From an uncultured Bacteriovorax sp. (GTDB lineage Bacteria; Bdellovibrionota; Bacteriovoracia; Bacteriovoracales; Bacteriovoracaceae), in assembly GCA_946482295.1 (NCBI GenBank), contig CAMLRB010000163.1:1-8070 (forward strand): 8,070 bases of DNA, given 5' to 3'. How positions within the stretch are numbered: position 1 is the stretch's first letter; each line of letters starts with the position of its first letter. This document shows positions 1 through 6,738 of this stretch, piece after piece. The translations under genes and the position numbers were made by a program. The notes beneath the pieces were generated by a model, which was not told the origin of the DNA, searched no databases, and was given only the letters and a program-made list of their open reading frames with translations.

Positions 1-130
1 CTCTTAGCAAAACGGGACCATAAGTCCATGGCGCTTAGTGCATTCACACTGACAACCATGTAAGCATTTTCATTGGGCCCCCTTTTTGATCTCATTATCA
101 GGAGAACGGTCTGCAAAGCATTCAGCAAAC

Positions 131-160
131 TTGATGCTGACCATCTGCTAATAATATAAA
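131..160 (+). promoter_or_regulatory. Candidate sigma70 promoter for ku operon
   Basis: TTGATG (131-136) and TATAAA (155-160) are separated by 18 bases and resemble the -35 and -10 consensus. The predicted transcription start, near 167, would fall inside the Shine-Dalgarno at 165-170. That is awkward and lowers confidence. An overlapping TAATAT at 152-157 gives a 15-base spacer instead. No SOS-type or other operator is evident. Confidence 0.25.
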
Positions 161-164
161 GTAC

Positions 165-170
165 AGGAGG
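165..170 (+). promoter_or_regulatory. Shine-Dalgarno of ku
   Basis: A full AGGAGG lies 6 bases before the ATG at 177. This is the strongest ribosome binding site in the window and fixes the ku start. Confidence 0.85.
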
Positions 171-176
171 TAGTCG

Positions 177-1070
177 ATGCGATCGAGTATTTGGAAAGGA
201 GCACTGAGTTTTGGTCTTCTCAACATCCCAGTCAATTTGATGAAAGCAGAACAAGATCACAGTTTGCATTTTTCGATGCTGGATGGAGAAGATCTTTCAC
301 CAATCAAATACAAAAAAATGAATGCAAAAACGGGTAAGGAAGTTCCTTTTAAGCGTATCGTAAAAGGTTATGAATACAAAAAAAATGAATACGTGATAAT
401 GGATGAGAAAGATTTCAAAGCTGCCAATGTTGAAGCAACGGGAACGATTGATATTGAAAACTTTGTTGAATTAGATGAAATCGATCCAATGTTTTTAGAA
501 AAACCATATTATCTGGTCCCTGATAAAAATGGAGTAAAAGGCTACTATCTTCTTTGTGAAGCGATGAAAAAAAGTAAGAAGGTAGCTGTTGGAAAAATCG
601 TCATCCGATCCAAACAACATCTCGCTGTCATCATGGCCCGAGACAATTATCTTATCCTCGAAATGATGCGTTTTGCTCATGAGGTTCTCTCTGTTGATGA
701 TGTTAATTATTTTAACGATATTAAAAAAACTAAATTTAGTGAAAAAGAAATGAAGATGGCCGTTCAACTGATTGAAGGGATGACTCAAGAGTGGGACCCA
801 ACTCAATATAAAGATACATATTATGATGATCTCATGGACATCATTGATCGAAAAATCAAAGCAGGTAAAGGGCAGGAAATTGACTACGATTTTAAATCCC
901 CTTCAAAAGCAGCGGCATCGAATGTTCTCGACCTAATGCCGCTTTTGAAAAAAAGTTTGGAAGCCAAAGGGAAAACATCCAAAAAATCGTCAACAAAAGT
1001 CTCTAAGAAAAAAGTATCAACAAGTCATCATCATTCAAATTCAACCGTTAAAAAGAAGAAGAAAGCATGA
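177..1070 (+). CDS. ku: Ku protein, NHEJ DNA end-binding
   Basis: Bacterial Ku is a homodimeric ring that threads onto double-strand DNA ends and recruits LigD for non-homologous end joining in the cytoplasm. The N-terminus has the family signature SIWKGALSFGLLNIP (residues 4-18). IVKGYEY (61-67), DPMFLEKPYYLVPD (103-116) and the GKIVIRSKQHLAVI strand (139-152) are also typical of the Ku core, which spans about residues 1-255. At 297 aa it is in the usual bacterial size range. Residues 264-297 form a Lys/Ser tail with an HHH triplet and five terminal lysines. Such basic tails in other bacterial Ku proteins bind DNA and let the ring move inward; that role here is inferred. The start is fixed by AGGAGG 6 bases upstream. 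The last four bases overlap ligD as ATGA, indicating translational coupling. Confidence 0.96.
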   Translation: MRSSIWKGALSFGLLNIPVNLMKAEQDHSLHFSMLDGEDLSPIKYKKMNAKTGKEVPFKRIVKGYEYKKNEYVIMDEKDFKAANVEATGTIDIENFVELDEIDPMFLEKPYYLVPDKNGVKGYYLLCEAMKKSKKVAVGKIVIRSKQHLAVIMARDNYLILEMMRFAHEVLSVDDVNYFNDIKKTKFSEKEMKMAVQLIEGMTQEWDPTQYKDTYYDDLMDIIDRKIKAGKGQEIDYDFKSPSKAAASNVLDLMPLLKKSLEAKGKTSKKSSTKVSKKKVSTSHHHSNSTVKKKKKA

Positions 1071-3580
1071 AAAAAATGTTGAGAGATTATAATCGTAAAA
1101 GAGATTTTAAAGTTACCCGAGAACCATCAGGGAAAACTGCAACTCAAGTAAAAAAAGCTTTGAAGAAAAAGTTGATCTTTGTTGTTCAAGAGCACCATGC
1201 TTCACATTTGCACTATGATTTTCGTCTGGAGCTCGATGGCGTTCTTAAAAGTTGGGCCGTACCTAAAGGACCTTCTATGGATCCAGGTGAAAGACGACTG
1301 GCCGTTGAAGTAGAAGATCATCCTCTCACTTATGCCACCTTTAGTGGGACCATTCCTAAAGGTCAGTATGGTGGAGGAGAAGTGTACATTTGGGATAAAG
1401 GGACATGGGAAATGGAAGGAGATGCCCATGATGGTTTAAAAAAAGGAAAACTCGAATTCAAACTTAAAGGGAAAAAACTTAACGGACATTTCCTTCTTGT
1501 AAAAACGCACTATGCACCAGGAAATAAAAAAAATAACTGGCTCTTGATCAAAAGATCAGATGAAGAGGAAGATGTTCAAAAAGGTAAAAAGACAAAGAAA
1601 AAGATGCTGCTTAAAAAAAGCATCGATTCTGAAGCTGAAATTTCTTCAATTAAAAAATTACCTGCAAAGAAAAAAACACCATCATCAAAAAACAAACCTT
1701 CTCAAAAAGATGATCACTGGCCGGGTTTTATAGATCCACAGCTTCCTCTATTAGTCGATGCTCCTCCTACCGAAAAGGGGTGGTTTCATGAAATGAAGTT
1801 CGATGGATATCGCCTGCAGGCCCATATTCAAGGAGGAGTCGTTTCTCTCTTCACTCGTAATGGACACGATTGGACTGAAAAATTTCCGCACATAGTAGAG
1901 TCACTCATGGAGATGAATGTTAGGAATGCGATTTTTGATGGTGAAGCCGTAGTTCTTGATAAAGATGGCAAAAGTAACTTCCAGCTTCTTCAAAATTCAT
2001 TAAGTGATAAAGCAGATCAGGCCATCCGTCTTTTCCTTTTCGATCTCTTGTATCTTGATGGAAGGGATTTGAGAGATAAACCTCTAAGCGAAAGAAAAAA
2101 ACTTTTGAAGGACCTCATTCCTGATTTACATTCAATTGTTAAGTACAGTGATCATGTTTTGCAACGAGGTGATGAATTTTTCCGGATGTCTTGTAAATAT
2201 GAACTGGAGGGCATTGTTTCCAAAGAAGCTGATGCTCCCTACGAATCAGGAAGAGGGCGCTTATGGTGTAAAACAAAATGCTCAAAAAGACAGGAGTTTA
2301 TCATTGGAGGATTTACTGAAGGTAAAGGTGGACGCAGCGAAGATCTTGGGGCGCTTTTATTAGGAGTTCATGATAAGGGTAAACTTCGTTATGTGGGAAA
2401 AGTAGGAACGGGATTTAATGAAAAAACTCTCAAAGATTTAAAAAAGCAACTTTCACATCTCTATCATGATGAAACTCCATTTGATCTTAATTCACCTTCG
2501 GGAAAAGGTATTCATTGGGTTGAGCCTGAGCTCATCGTGGAGATTAATTTTTCGAACTGGACAAATGAAAAGATTCTTCGCAATCCTGTTTTTTTAGGTC
2601 TCCGCTCGGACAAAGATCAAAAGGACATTACGATTGAGAAAGCAACACCTCTAAAAGAAGTAAAAAAGAAACGAGTTTCAAAAGAAGATAAAAATGATGA
2701 CACAGTAGAAGACGATGTCACACTTTCACATCCCGAAAAAATACTTTTTAAGACAGAAAAAATTACGAAGCAGCAAATTGCTCATTATTATGCTGAAGTT
2801 TCCGACTATATGTTGGATGTCATGGGCGATCGACCACTCTCGCTAGTTCGTTGTCCGAATGGTTCTGAACAGCAATGTTTTTTTCAGAAACATCCAACGA
2901 TGGGAAAAGTGCCGCCTCATCTAAAAGGGTTCAAAGTCAGAGAAAAGAAAAAATCAGAAATCTATCTGGCACTAGATTCGTATCAAGGATTAAAACAACT
3001 TGTTCAGCTTAATTCTTATGAAATTCATACGTGGAATTGTCATTATCAAAACCTCATGAATCCGGATCAAATCGTCATTGATTTTGATCCAGATGAAGAT
3101 TTAACATTTAAAGATGTCAGTAAAGCTGCACTTACCCTCAAAAAAATGCTGGATAAGTTGAAGTTGAAAAGTTTTGTAAAACTCTCTGGTGGAAAAGGTC
3201 TGCATGTTCATATTCCATTCGAACCTGATTATACATGGGATGAGGTCAAGGCCTTCAGTAAAGCATTGGCCGATCAGATGGAAGCTCATGAACCTGATAA
3301 ATATCTTTCAAACATGTCAAAGAAGCTTAGAAAAGGAAAAATCTTCGTTGATTATTTGAGAAATGGATTTGGATCGACGGCCGTGGCCCCTTATTCTTTA
3401 CGTAGTCGAAAAATTTCAGCTGTTGCCATGCCAATTGAATGGAGTGAGTTGCCAAGAATCAAAAGTTCAGATCAATTCACAATGAACAAGGCCCTTTTAA
3501 AAATCAAAAGTAGAAAGCGTGATCCCTGGAAAGATTTTAATACGGTTAAGCAAAAAATTCGCATTCTAGCTAAAGAGTGA
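1067..3580 (+). CDS. ligD: Multifunctional ATP-dependent DNA ligase LigD
   Basis: LigD processes, fills and seals double-strand breaks bound by Ku. At 837 aa it has the PE-Lig-Pol order and nearly the length of Pseudomonas LigD, unlike the Pol-PE-Lig order of mycobacteria. The phosphoesterase domain (about 12-165) keeps H43, H49, D51, R53, H85 and Y89. A Lys-rich linker (about 164-215) follows. The adenylating ligase (about 217-525) has motif I KFDGYR with nucleotidyl lysine K244, FDGE (290-293), EGIVSK (381-386), WCKTKC (400-405) and the OB-fold end LRNPVFLGLRSDK (504-516). The archaeo-eukaryotic primase-like polymerase (about 552-830) has D672-F-D674, SGGKGLHVH (707-715) and D762. All expected catalytic residues are present. 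The start overlaps the ku stop (ATGA); a second in-frame ATG lies 9 bases further on and could be used instead. Confidence 0.97.
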   Translation: MKKMLRDYNRKRDFKVTREPSGKTATQVKKALKKKLIFVVQEHHASHLHYDFRLELDGVLKSWAVPKGPSMDPGERRLAVEVEDHPLTYATFSGTIPKGQYGGGEVYIWDKGTWEMEGDAHDGLKKGKLEFKLKGKKLNGHFLLVKTHYAPGNKKNNWLLIKRSDEEEDVQKGKKTKKKMLLKKSIDSEAEISSIKKLPAKKKTPSSKNKPSQKDDHWPGFIDPQLPLLVDAPPTEKGWFHEMKFDGYRLQAHIQGGVVSLFTRNGHDWTEKFPHIVESLMEMNVRNAIFDGEAVVLDKDGKSNFQLLQNSLSDKADQAIRLFLFDLLYLDGRDLRDKPLSERKKLLKDLIPDLHSIVKYSDHVLQRGDEFFRMSCKYELEGIVSKEADAPYESGRGRLWCKTKCSKRQEFIIGGFTEGKGGRSEDLGALLLGVHDKGKLRYVGKVGTGFNEKTLKDLKKQLSHLYHDETPFDLNSPSGKGIHWVEPELIVEINFSNWTNEKILRNPVFLGLRSDKDQKDITIEKATPLKEVKKKRVSKEDKNDDTVEDDVTLSHPEKILFKTEKITKQQIAHYYAEVSDYMLDVMGDRPLSLVRCPNGSEQQCFFQKHPTMGKVPPHLKGFKVREKKKSEIYLALDSYQGLKQLVQLNSYEIHTWNCHYQNLMNPDQIVIDFDPDEDLTFKDVSKAALTLKKMLDKLKLKSFVKLSGGKGLHVHIPFEPDYTWDEVKAFSKALADQMEAHEPDKYLSNMSKKLRKGKIFVDYLRNGFGSTAVAPYSLRSRKISAVAMPIEWSELPRIKSSDQFTMNKALLKIKSRKRDPWKDFNTVKQKIRILAKE

Positions 3581-3592
3581 TAATGTAGTGAA

Positions 3593-4141
3593 ATGAAGTT
3601 AACGCTTGAACTCACTCACTATTGGTTGTCACAAATTGTGATAGGTCTTGAGCTTTGTCCTTTTGCCAAACGTCCGTTTGATCTCGGTTTGATTCGAGTT
3701 ACAGAGTCGCAGAGTTCGGAAGCAGGTGAAATGGCCGAAAAACTTTTTGATGAGCTCGAAACTCTGAATGAAAAATCTCCAACTGAACTTTCAACGACTT
3801 TAATTGTCTATCCACACGGACCTTCTGACTTTGAAAATTATTATGATTTTGTCTCAGAAATGGAAGAGTCTATGGCCCAGGTTGGATTAGATCAGTATTT
3901 TCAACTTGTTTCTTTTCATCCTAAATTCAGGTTTGAAAATGAAGATGATGCGAGTATCGCAAATCTAGTGAATCGATCACCGTATCCCACACTTCAGATA
4001 ATTCGCGCGGAAGAAATGAAAAATGCCCGCCTCAATCTCAATCAAGCACAAAGCATCAGCTTAATGAACACTGACAAGCTCATGGCCCTTTCAAAGGCTG
4101 AAAGACAAAAACTTTTCACTTACTTGTCAGATGTCGAATAA
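3593..4141 (+). CDS. DUF1415 family protein
   Basis: This 182-aa soluble protein of unknown function matches the DUF1415 family. It has IGLELCPFA near the N-terminus (17-25), FQLVSFHPKFRF (103-114) and the hallmark NRSPYPTLQIIR (127-138). No signal peptide or membrane segment is seen. The conserved Cys22-Pro, His109-Pro and Asn127-Arg128 positions look like possible active-site or ligand residues, but no reaction is established to my knowledge. The gene starts 12 bases after ligD on the same strand, with only a weak purine stretch (GTAGTGAA) before the ATG, so it is probably read from the ku-ligD transcript. Its last 22 bases overlap the convergent gene on the other strand. Family assignment is firm and function unknown. 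Confidence 0.85.
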   Translation: MKLTLELTHYWLSQIVIGLELCPFAKRPFDLGLIRVTESQSSEAGEMAEKLFDELETLNEKSPTELSTTLIVYPHGPSDFENYYDFVSEMEESMAQVGLDQYFQLVSFHPKFRFENEDDASIANLVNRSPYPTLQIIRAEEMKNARLNLNQAQSISLMNTDKLMALSKAERQKLFTYLSDVE

Positions 4142-4704
4142 AGCTGAAGAGACATTGTCGATGTTTTGCTTATCACTTCAATTTTTTTAGACATTTTTAA
4201 TTTCTGATAGAGCCTCTCACGATCAGTAAGTTCTTTTCGGGAAGCAAAAAGAGGATTGATTTTCCAGGTCTTTCTGAACCATTCGTCGAGAGGTACAACC
4301 ACAACTTCGTCAAAACCTTCAACAGTCCAATACACGATGCGAGCATCGTATTTTTCAAGTATGGCCAGTTCAGCTTGGGAGACGTGATAATGTTCTGGAA
4401 TATTAGTAAGAGTATTTACATACACACTTCCATAACAAATGCTCCGGTCATGATTAAAAATCATATACCCATAAGCTGAGTGGTCGAGATTATCTTGCAT
4501 GTGAAGTTTTAAATCTTCTTTGTTTTCTTCATTGGTAAATGAATCTTCCGGCCAAGGGGATTGACTCCACTTTCTAAGAAAATCACGTGAATCCATGACC
4601 GCCTTATGATCAGCTTCGCTATAGCGATCGTTCGTGAAAAAGAGGACAAATTTGTCAGTGATGTGTTCGCTGGGCGGATTGTATTCTTTTGTAAAAATAT
4701 TCAT
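4120..4704 (-). CDS. GNAT-like N-acetyltransferase, putative
   Basis: This 194-aa cytosolic protein resembles a GNAT subgroup. The similar features are a Trp/Pro segment SPWPEDSFT (49-57) followed by an acidic/basic helix (58-74), then AYGYMIFN (77-84) and ICYGSVYVN (89-97). These look like the central GNAT beta-strands, in which an acetyl-CoA-binding turn would follow. A later segment (ARIVYWTVEG, 121-130, then DEWFRKTW, 140-147) fits the C-terminal half of the fold. The classical Q/R-x-x-G-x-G/A pyrophosphate loop is not obvious, so activity and substrate are uncertain. The C-terminal 40 residues are basic and helical. It lies 47 bp downstream of the beta-barrel gene and may share its transcript. 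GGGTGG directly abuts the ATG, a poor ribosome site. Gene reality is well supported; the family call is moderate. Confidence 0.6.
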   Translation of the reverse strand: MNIFTKEYNPPSEHITDKFVLFFTNDRYSEADHKAVMDSRDFLRKWSQSPWPEDSFTNEENKEDLKLHMQDNLDHSAYGYMIFNHDRSICYGSVYVNTLTNIPEHYHVSQAELAILEKYDARIVYWTVEGFDEVVVVPLDEWFRKTWKINPLFASRKELTDRERLYQKLKMSKKIEVISKTSTMSLQLYSTSDK

Positions 4705-4751
4705 CCACCCATTATTTCAGAATTTCAAAAAAAGTCTATAATCACAAAGTT

Positions 4752-5216
4752 TTAGAAGTTGAAATGAGCCCCCACCATACCGTCTACTTCAGCATCAGTT
4801 TCTTCGATGATATTGAGTGTGAGATTTCCCTTTAAGAAAAATTCCACCTGCTGATATTCATAGAAGAGACCTGTCGTTGCACTCGGGCCTAATTCAAACT
4901 CATCATGCTCTCGATTTTTGGGATCGTCTTCATCGAGGATTTGAATGCGTCCACCTGCCCCATAAAACCAACCGAGATTTTTTTCCGGAAAATCTTTTCG
5001 TCTCCACGTATAGTGTGAAGCAAGAATAAGTTCTTCTTCATCGTCGTCTAAGTCCCACGCCAAAATGGTGTGAAGCGATTGAGCATCATTCATGAAAAGA
5101 TTGAAGGATAGACCTGTTGGCGAACCAATGACGGCCCCAACACCTACAGATTTGGCCATCACGGGTGTACTGGCCAAGAAAACGAGAACAGCTGAAATGC
5201 TTAGATACTTTTTCAT
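4752..5216 (-). CDS. Small outer-membrane beta-barrel protein
   Basis: This 154-aa exported protein has a clear signal peptide: MKK, a hydrophobic core, then a predicted cut after VMA at residue 21. The mature part can be read as eight amphipathic strands (about 24-31, 35-42, 47-55, 63-71, 82-94, 107-120, 123-137, 144-154) ending in a C-terminal Phe. This is the size and layout of an OmpA/OmpX-type eight-stranded barrel. The opening GVGAVIGSPTGLSFNL resembles a family of small bacterial outer-membrane barrels (DUF3996/BAPKO_0422-like); I suggest this from memory of the motif only. The long acidic loops near 55-63, 95-108 and 138-145 would face outward. AGAGG 5 bases before the ATG supports the start. 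It may be co-transcribed with the downstream GNAT-like gene. Function is unknown. Confidence 0.75.
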   Translation of the reverse strand: MKKYLSISAVLVFLASTPVMAKSVGVGAVIGSPTGLSFNLFMNDAQSLHTILAWDLDDDEEELILASHYTWRRKDFPEKNLGWFYGAGGRIQILDEDDPKNREHDEFELGPSATTGLFYEYQQVEFFLKGNLTLNIIEETDAEVDGMVGAHFNF

Positions 5217-5221
5217 ATAAA

Positions 5222-5226
5222 CCTCT
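5222..5226 (-). promoter_or_regulatory. Shine-Dalgarno of beta-barrel gene
   Basis: AGAGG on the - strand lies 5 bases before the ATG at 5216. The 81-bp region between this gene and the divergent NADAR gene must also carry its promoter. AT-rich TTAAAAT near 5235 is a possible -10, but no convincing -35 accompanies it. Confidence 0.65.
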
Positions 5227-5262
5227 TTCTCGATTTTAACATTAAATTTGAGTTGAAAGCTA

Positions 5263-5298
5263 TTGGCACCCCGTCTTCAGCCAAGTAAAATCGCTGTA
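5263..5298 (+). promoter_or_regulatory. Near-consensus promoter with start at ATG
   Basis: TTGGCA (5263-5268) and TAAAAT (5286-5291) each match the sigma70 consensus at 5 of 6 bases and are separated by exactly 17 bases. Counting from the -10, the expected +1 is base 5298, the A of the NADAR start codon. There is no Shine-Dalgarno before that ATG. Together these predict a leaderless mRNA. Confidence 0.6.
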
Positions 5299-5855
5299 TG
5301 AAACACTCAGTTTTGACATGCCTTTTCAGCTTCTTTTTAGTCTGCTTTAATTTGAAAGCTGAAACACCCATTCCTCACTACGAAGTGTATCCGCAAACTC
5401 CCTTCGAAGATTATAATGAATCCATTCTTGATTTTTATTCAGTAAAAAATCTTTATGGTGAATTTTCAAACTTTGCTCTATTTCCTCTTGTGATTAATGG
5501 CATTGTCTGGCCAACGTCAGAACATTACTACCAGGCCCACAAGTACATTGAGCCGGAATTACGTGAACGTGTGCGTGCAGCAAGCACTCCTCATGCAGCC
5601 GCTCAGATCGGTCGTGATCCCAATATTCCCAAACGTGAAGATTGGAATGAAGTGAAAGATCCAGTCATGGAAGTCGCGGTGAGAGCGAAATTTAATCAAT
5701 ATCCCATTCTTCAAAAACTTCTTTTGCAAACCCAAGAGTCTCAGATTTACGAACATACAAAACTCGATTGTTATTGGGGAGATTGTGGTGATCGAACTGG
5801 GCAAAACAAACTCGGTCTTCTTCTCATGAAGCTACGCTCAGAAATGAAACCTTAA
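5298..5855 (+). CDS. NADAR/YbiA-like N-glycosidase with signal peptide
   Basis: NADAR domains hydrolyse N-glycosidic bonds; YbiA acts on riboflavin-pathway intermediates and others on ADP-ribosylated substrates. The domain spans about residues 45-182 of 185. It has YGEFSNF (53-59), WPTSEHYYQAHKY (71-83), the DPNIPKREDW segment (107-116) and the C-terminal signature WGDCGDRTGQNKLGLLLMKLR (160-180, given here by position; key residues W160, G161, G168, N170, G173). Known members are cytosolic. This one begins with MKHS, a strongly hydrophobic stretch (5-18) and a likely cut after LKA at 21, so it is predicted to be exported. No lipobox is seen. The next methionine is residue 124, inside the domain, so the leader is not a mis-set start. 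Transcription probably begins at the start codon. The stop overlaps mtgA (TAATG). Substrate in the periplasm is unknown. Confidence 0.85.
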   Translation: MKHSVLTCLFSFFLVCFNLKAETPIPHYEVYPQTPFEDYNESILDFYSVKNLYGEFSNFALFPLVINGIVWPTSEHYYQAHKYIEPELRERVRAASTPHAAAQIGRDPNIPKREDWNEVKDPVMEVAVRAKFNQYPILQKLLLQTQESQIYEHTKLDCYWGDCGDRTGQNKLGLLLMKLRSEMKP

Positions 5856-6721
5856 TGAATTTTTTTAATCGTTTTTCAAAAATAATTCTTAAACTTATCG
5901 TTATTGCAAAGTGGTTTGCGATTTTGAGTGTCGGTATTGTGATTTTCTATAAATTTGTGCCCGTTCCTTACACGCCACTTATGGTGTGGCGAACAGTCGG
6001 TTCGATTTTTAGCGATGACAAGTATATCGGCATGGAAAAAAAATGGGTGCCGATGGAGGAGATCGCTAAACCGATGCGCTTAGCGGTTATCAGAGCTGAA
6101 GATTATAAATTTTATCAGCATCATGGTTTTGATTTTGAGGCCATCGAGAAGGCCATTCAATACAATAAGACACACAAAAAAAAGAAGGGTGCGAGTACTA
6201 TTTCCCAACAAACAGCGAAGAACGTTTTTCTCTGGCCATCGCGCAGTTGGGTAAGAAAAGGACTTGAAGCTTACTTCACAGTTCTCATCGAACTCTTTTG
6301 GAGTAAAGATCGTATCCTGGAAGTTTATCTCAATGTCATTGAGTTGGGGCGAGGGGTCTATGGTGTCGAAGCGGCTTCTCAAAAATTCTTCAAAAAACCA
6401 GCGAGTAAGTTGAATAAACATCAAGCATCTCTGATGGCCGCGGTTCTTCCTAATCCTATAAAATTCAGGATTGATAAACCTAGCCGTTACGTCACCAATC
6501 GCCAGCGAAAAATTATGGGAACTAAACTTCCTAAGATGGTAACGGCCCAGGCCGAAGGTAAGCCGATTGAAACTCAAGCTGTCACTGAAACGGTTCAGGA
6601 AAAAGCTCAGGAATTTTTTGAAATTAAGTTCGATGATGAGGATAAACCAGAGAATCGAGATGCGGCCAATGAGGCTTCAAAAGAAACCGCTCCTGCCGAA
6701 ACAGAAGCGGTTAATGATTAA
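5855..6721 (+). CDS. mtgA: Monofunctional peptidoglycan glycosyltransferase MtgA
   Basis: This GT51 enzyme polymerises lipid II into glycan strands on the outer face of the inner membrane. A single transmembrane anchor lies at about 8-33. The GT51 motifs occur in order: EDYKFYQHHGFD (82-93, with catalytic Glu82), KGASTISQQTAKN (111-123), RKGLEA (134-139, with E138), the KDRILEVYLN region (151-160, continuing through GxxxYG to 170), and QASLMAAVLPNP (190-201). No transpeptidase domain follows, so it is monofunctional. E. coli MtgA is 242 aa; this protein is 288 aa, and the excess is an acidic Glu/Ala/Thr tail from about 233. Its ATG shares one base with the NADAR stop (TAATG) and has no clear Shine-Dalgarno, which points to translation by coupling. 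A 4-bp gap separates it from the convergent protease gene. Confidence 0.94.
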   Translation: MNFFNRFSKIILKLIVIAKWFAILSVGIVIFYKFVPVPYTPLMVWRTVGSIFSDDKYIGMEKKWVPMEEIAKPMRLAVIRAEDYKFYQHHGFDFEAIEKAIQYNKTHKKKKGASTISQQTAKNVFLWPSRSWVRKGLEAYFTVLIELFWSKDRILEVYLNVIELGRGVYGVEAASQKFFKKPASKLNKHQASLMAAVLPNPIKFRIDKPSRYVTNRQRKIMGTKLPKMVTAQAEGKPIETQAVTETVQEKAQEFFEIKFDDEDKPENRDAANEASKETAPAETEAVND

Positions 6722-6738
6722 CAAATTATTTAATTGTT
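6710..6738. terminator. Possible AT-rich bidirectional terminator
   Basis: Between the tail-to-tail mtgA and protease genes, GTTAATGATTAAC (6710-6722) is a perfect 6-bp inverted repeat around one base, and AACAA/TTGTT (6720-6724, 6734-6738) is a second short repeat. Both are AT-rich and weak. The position suits a shared terminator, but stem strength does not support it well. Confidence 0.25.

Larger units (their letters stand above)
1..176. other. Left edge, no supportable gene
   Basis: This stretch precedes ku. Two frames are open at the edge. On the + strand a frame runs from base 1 to a TAA at 61-63, giving 20 codons that could be the tail of an upstream gene. On the - strand a frame runs off the left edge with an in-frame ATG at 95-93 but no Shine-Dalgarno before it. 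Neither peptide matches a family I recognise. They overlap, so at most one can be real. The only other notable sequence is GGGCCCCC followed by five T at 75-87, too short to call a terminator. Confidence 0.3.

Noticed and set aside
70..144. A 24-codon open frame on the - strand with ATG at 144-142
   Set aside because: It has no Shine-Dalgarno, is very short, matches nothing I know, and overlaps other open frames in the same stretch.
495..806. Open frame antisense to ku
   Set aside because: The ku protein is clearly conserved on the + strand; the antisense peptide is low-complexity and has no start signal.
1603..1624. GATGCT/AGCATC inverted repeat around an A7 run in ligD, as a frameshift site
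   Set aside because: The A run is not in the phase needed for a standard -1 slippery heptamer, the stem is only 6 bp and overlaps the run, and LigD is intact in one frame.
4151..4166. ACAT/ATGT hairpin followed by four T after the DUF1415 stop, as a terminator
   Set aside because: A 4-bp AT-rich stem is too weak and lies inside the coding end of the opposite gene.
6080..6577. 165-codon open frame antisense to mtgA
   Set aside because: The GT51 motifs on the + strand explain the conservation; the antisense product resembles no family and lacks a ribosome site.
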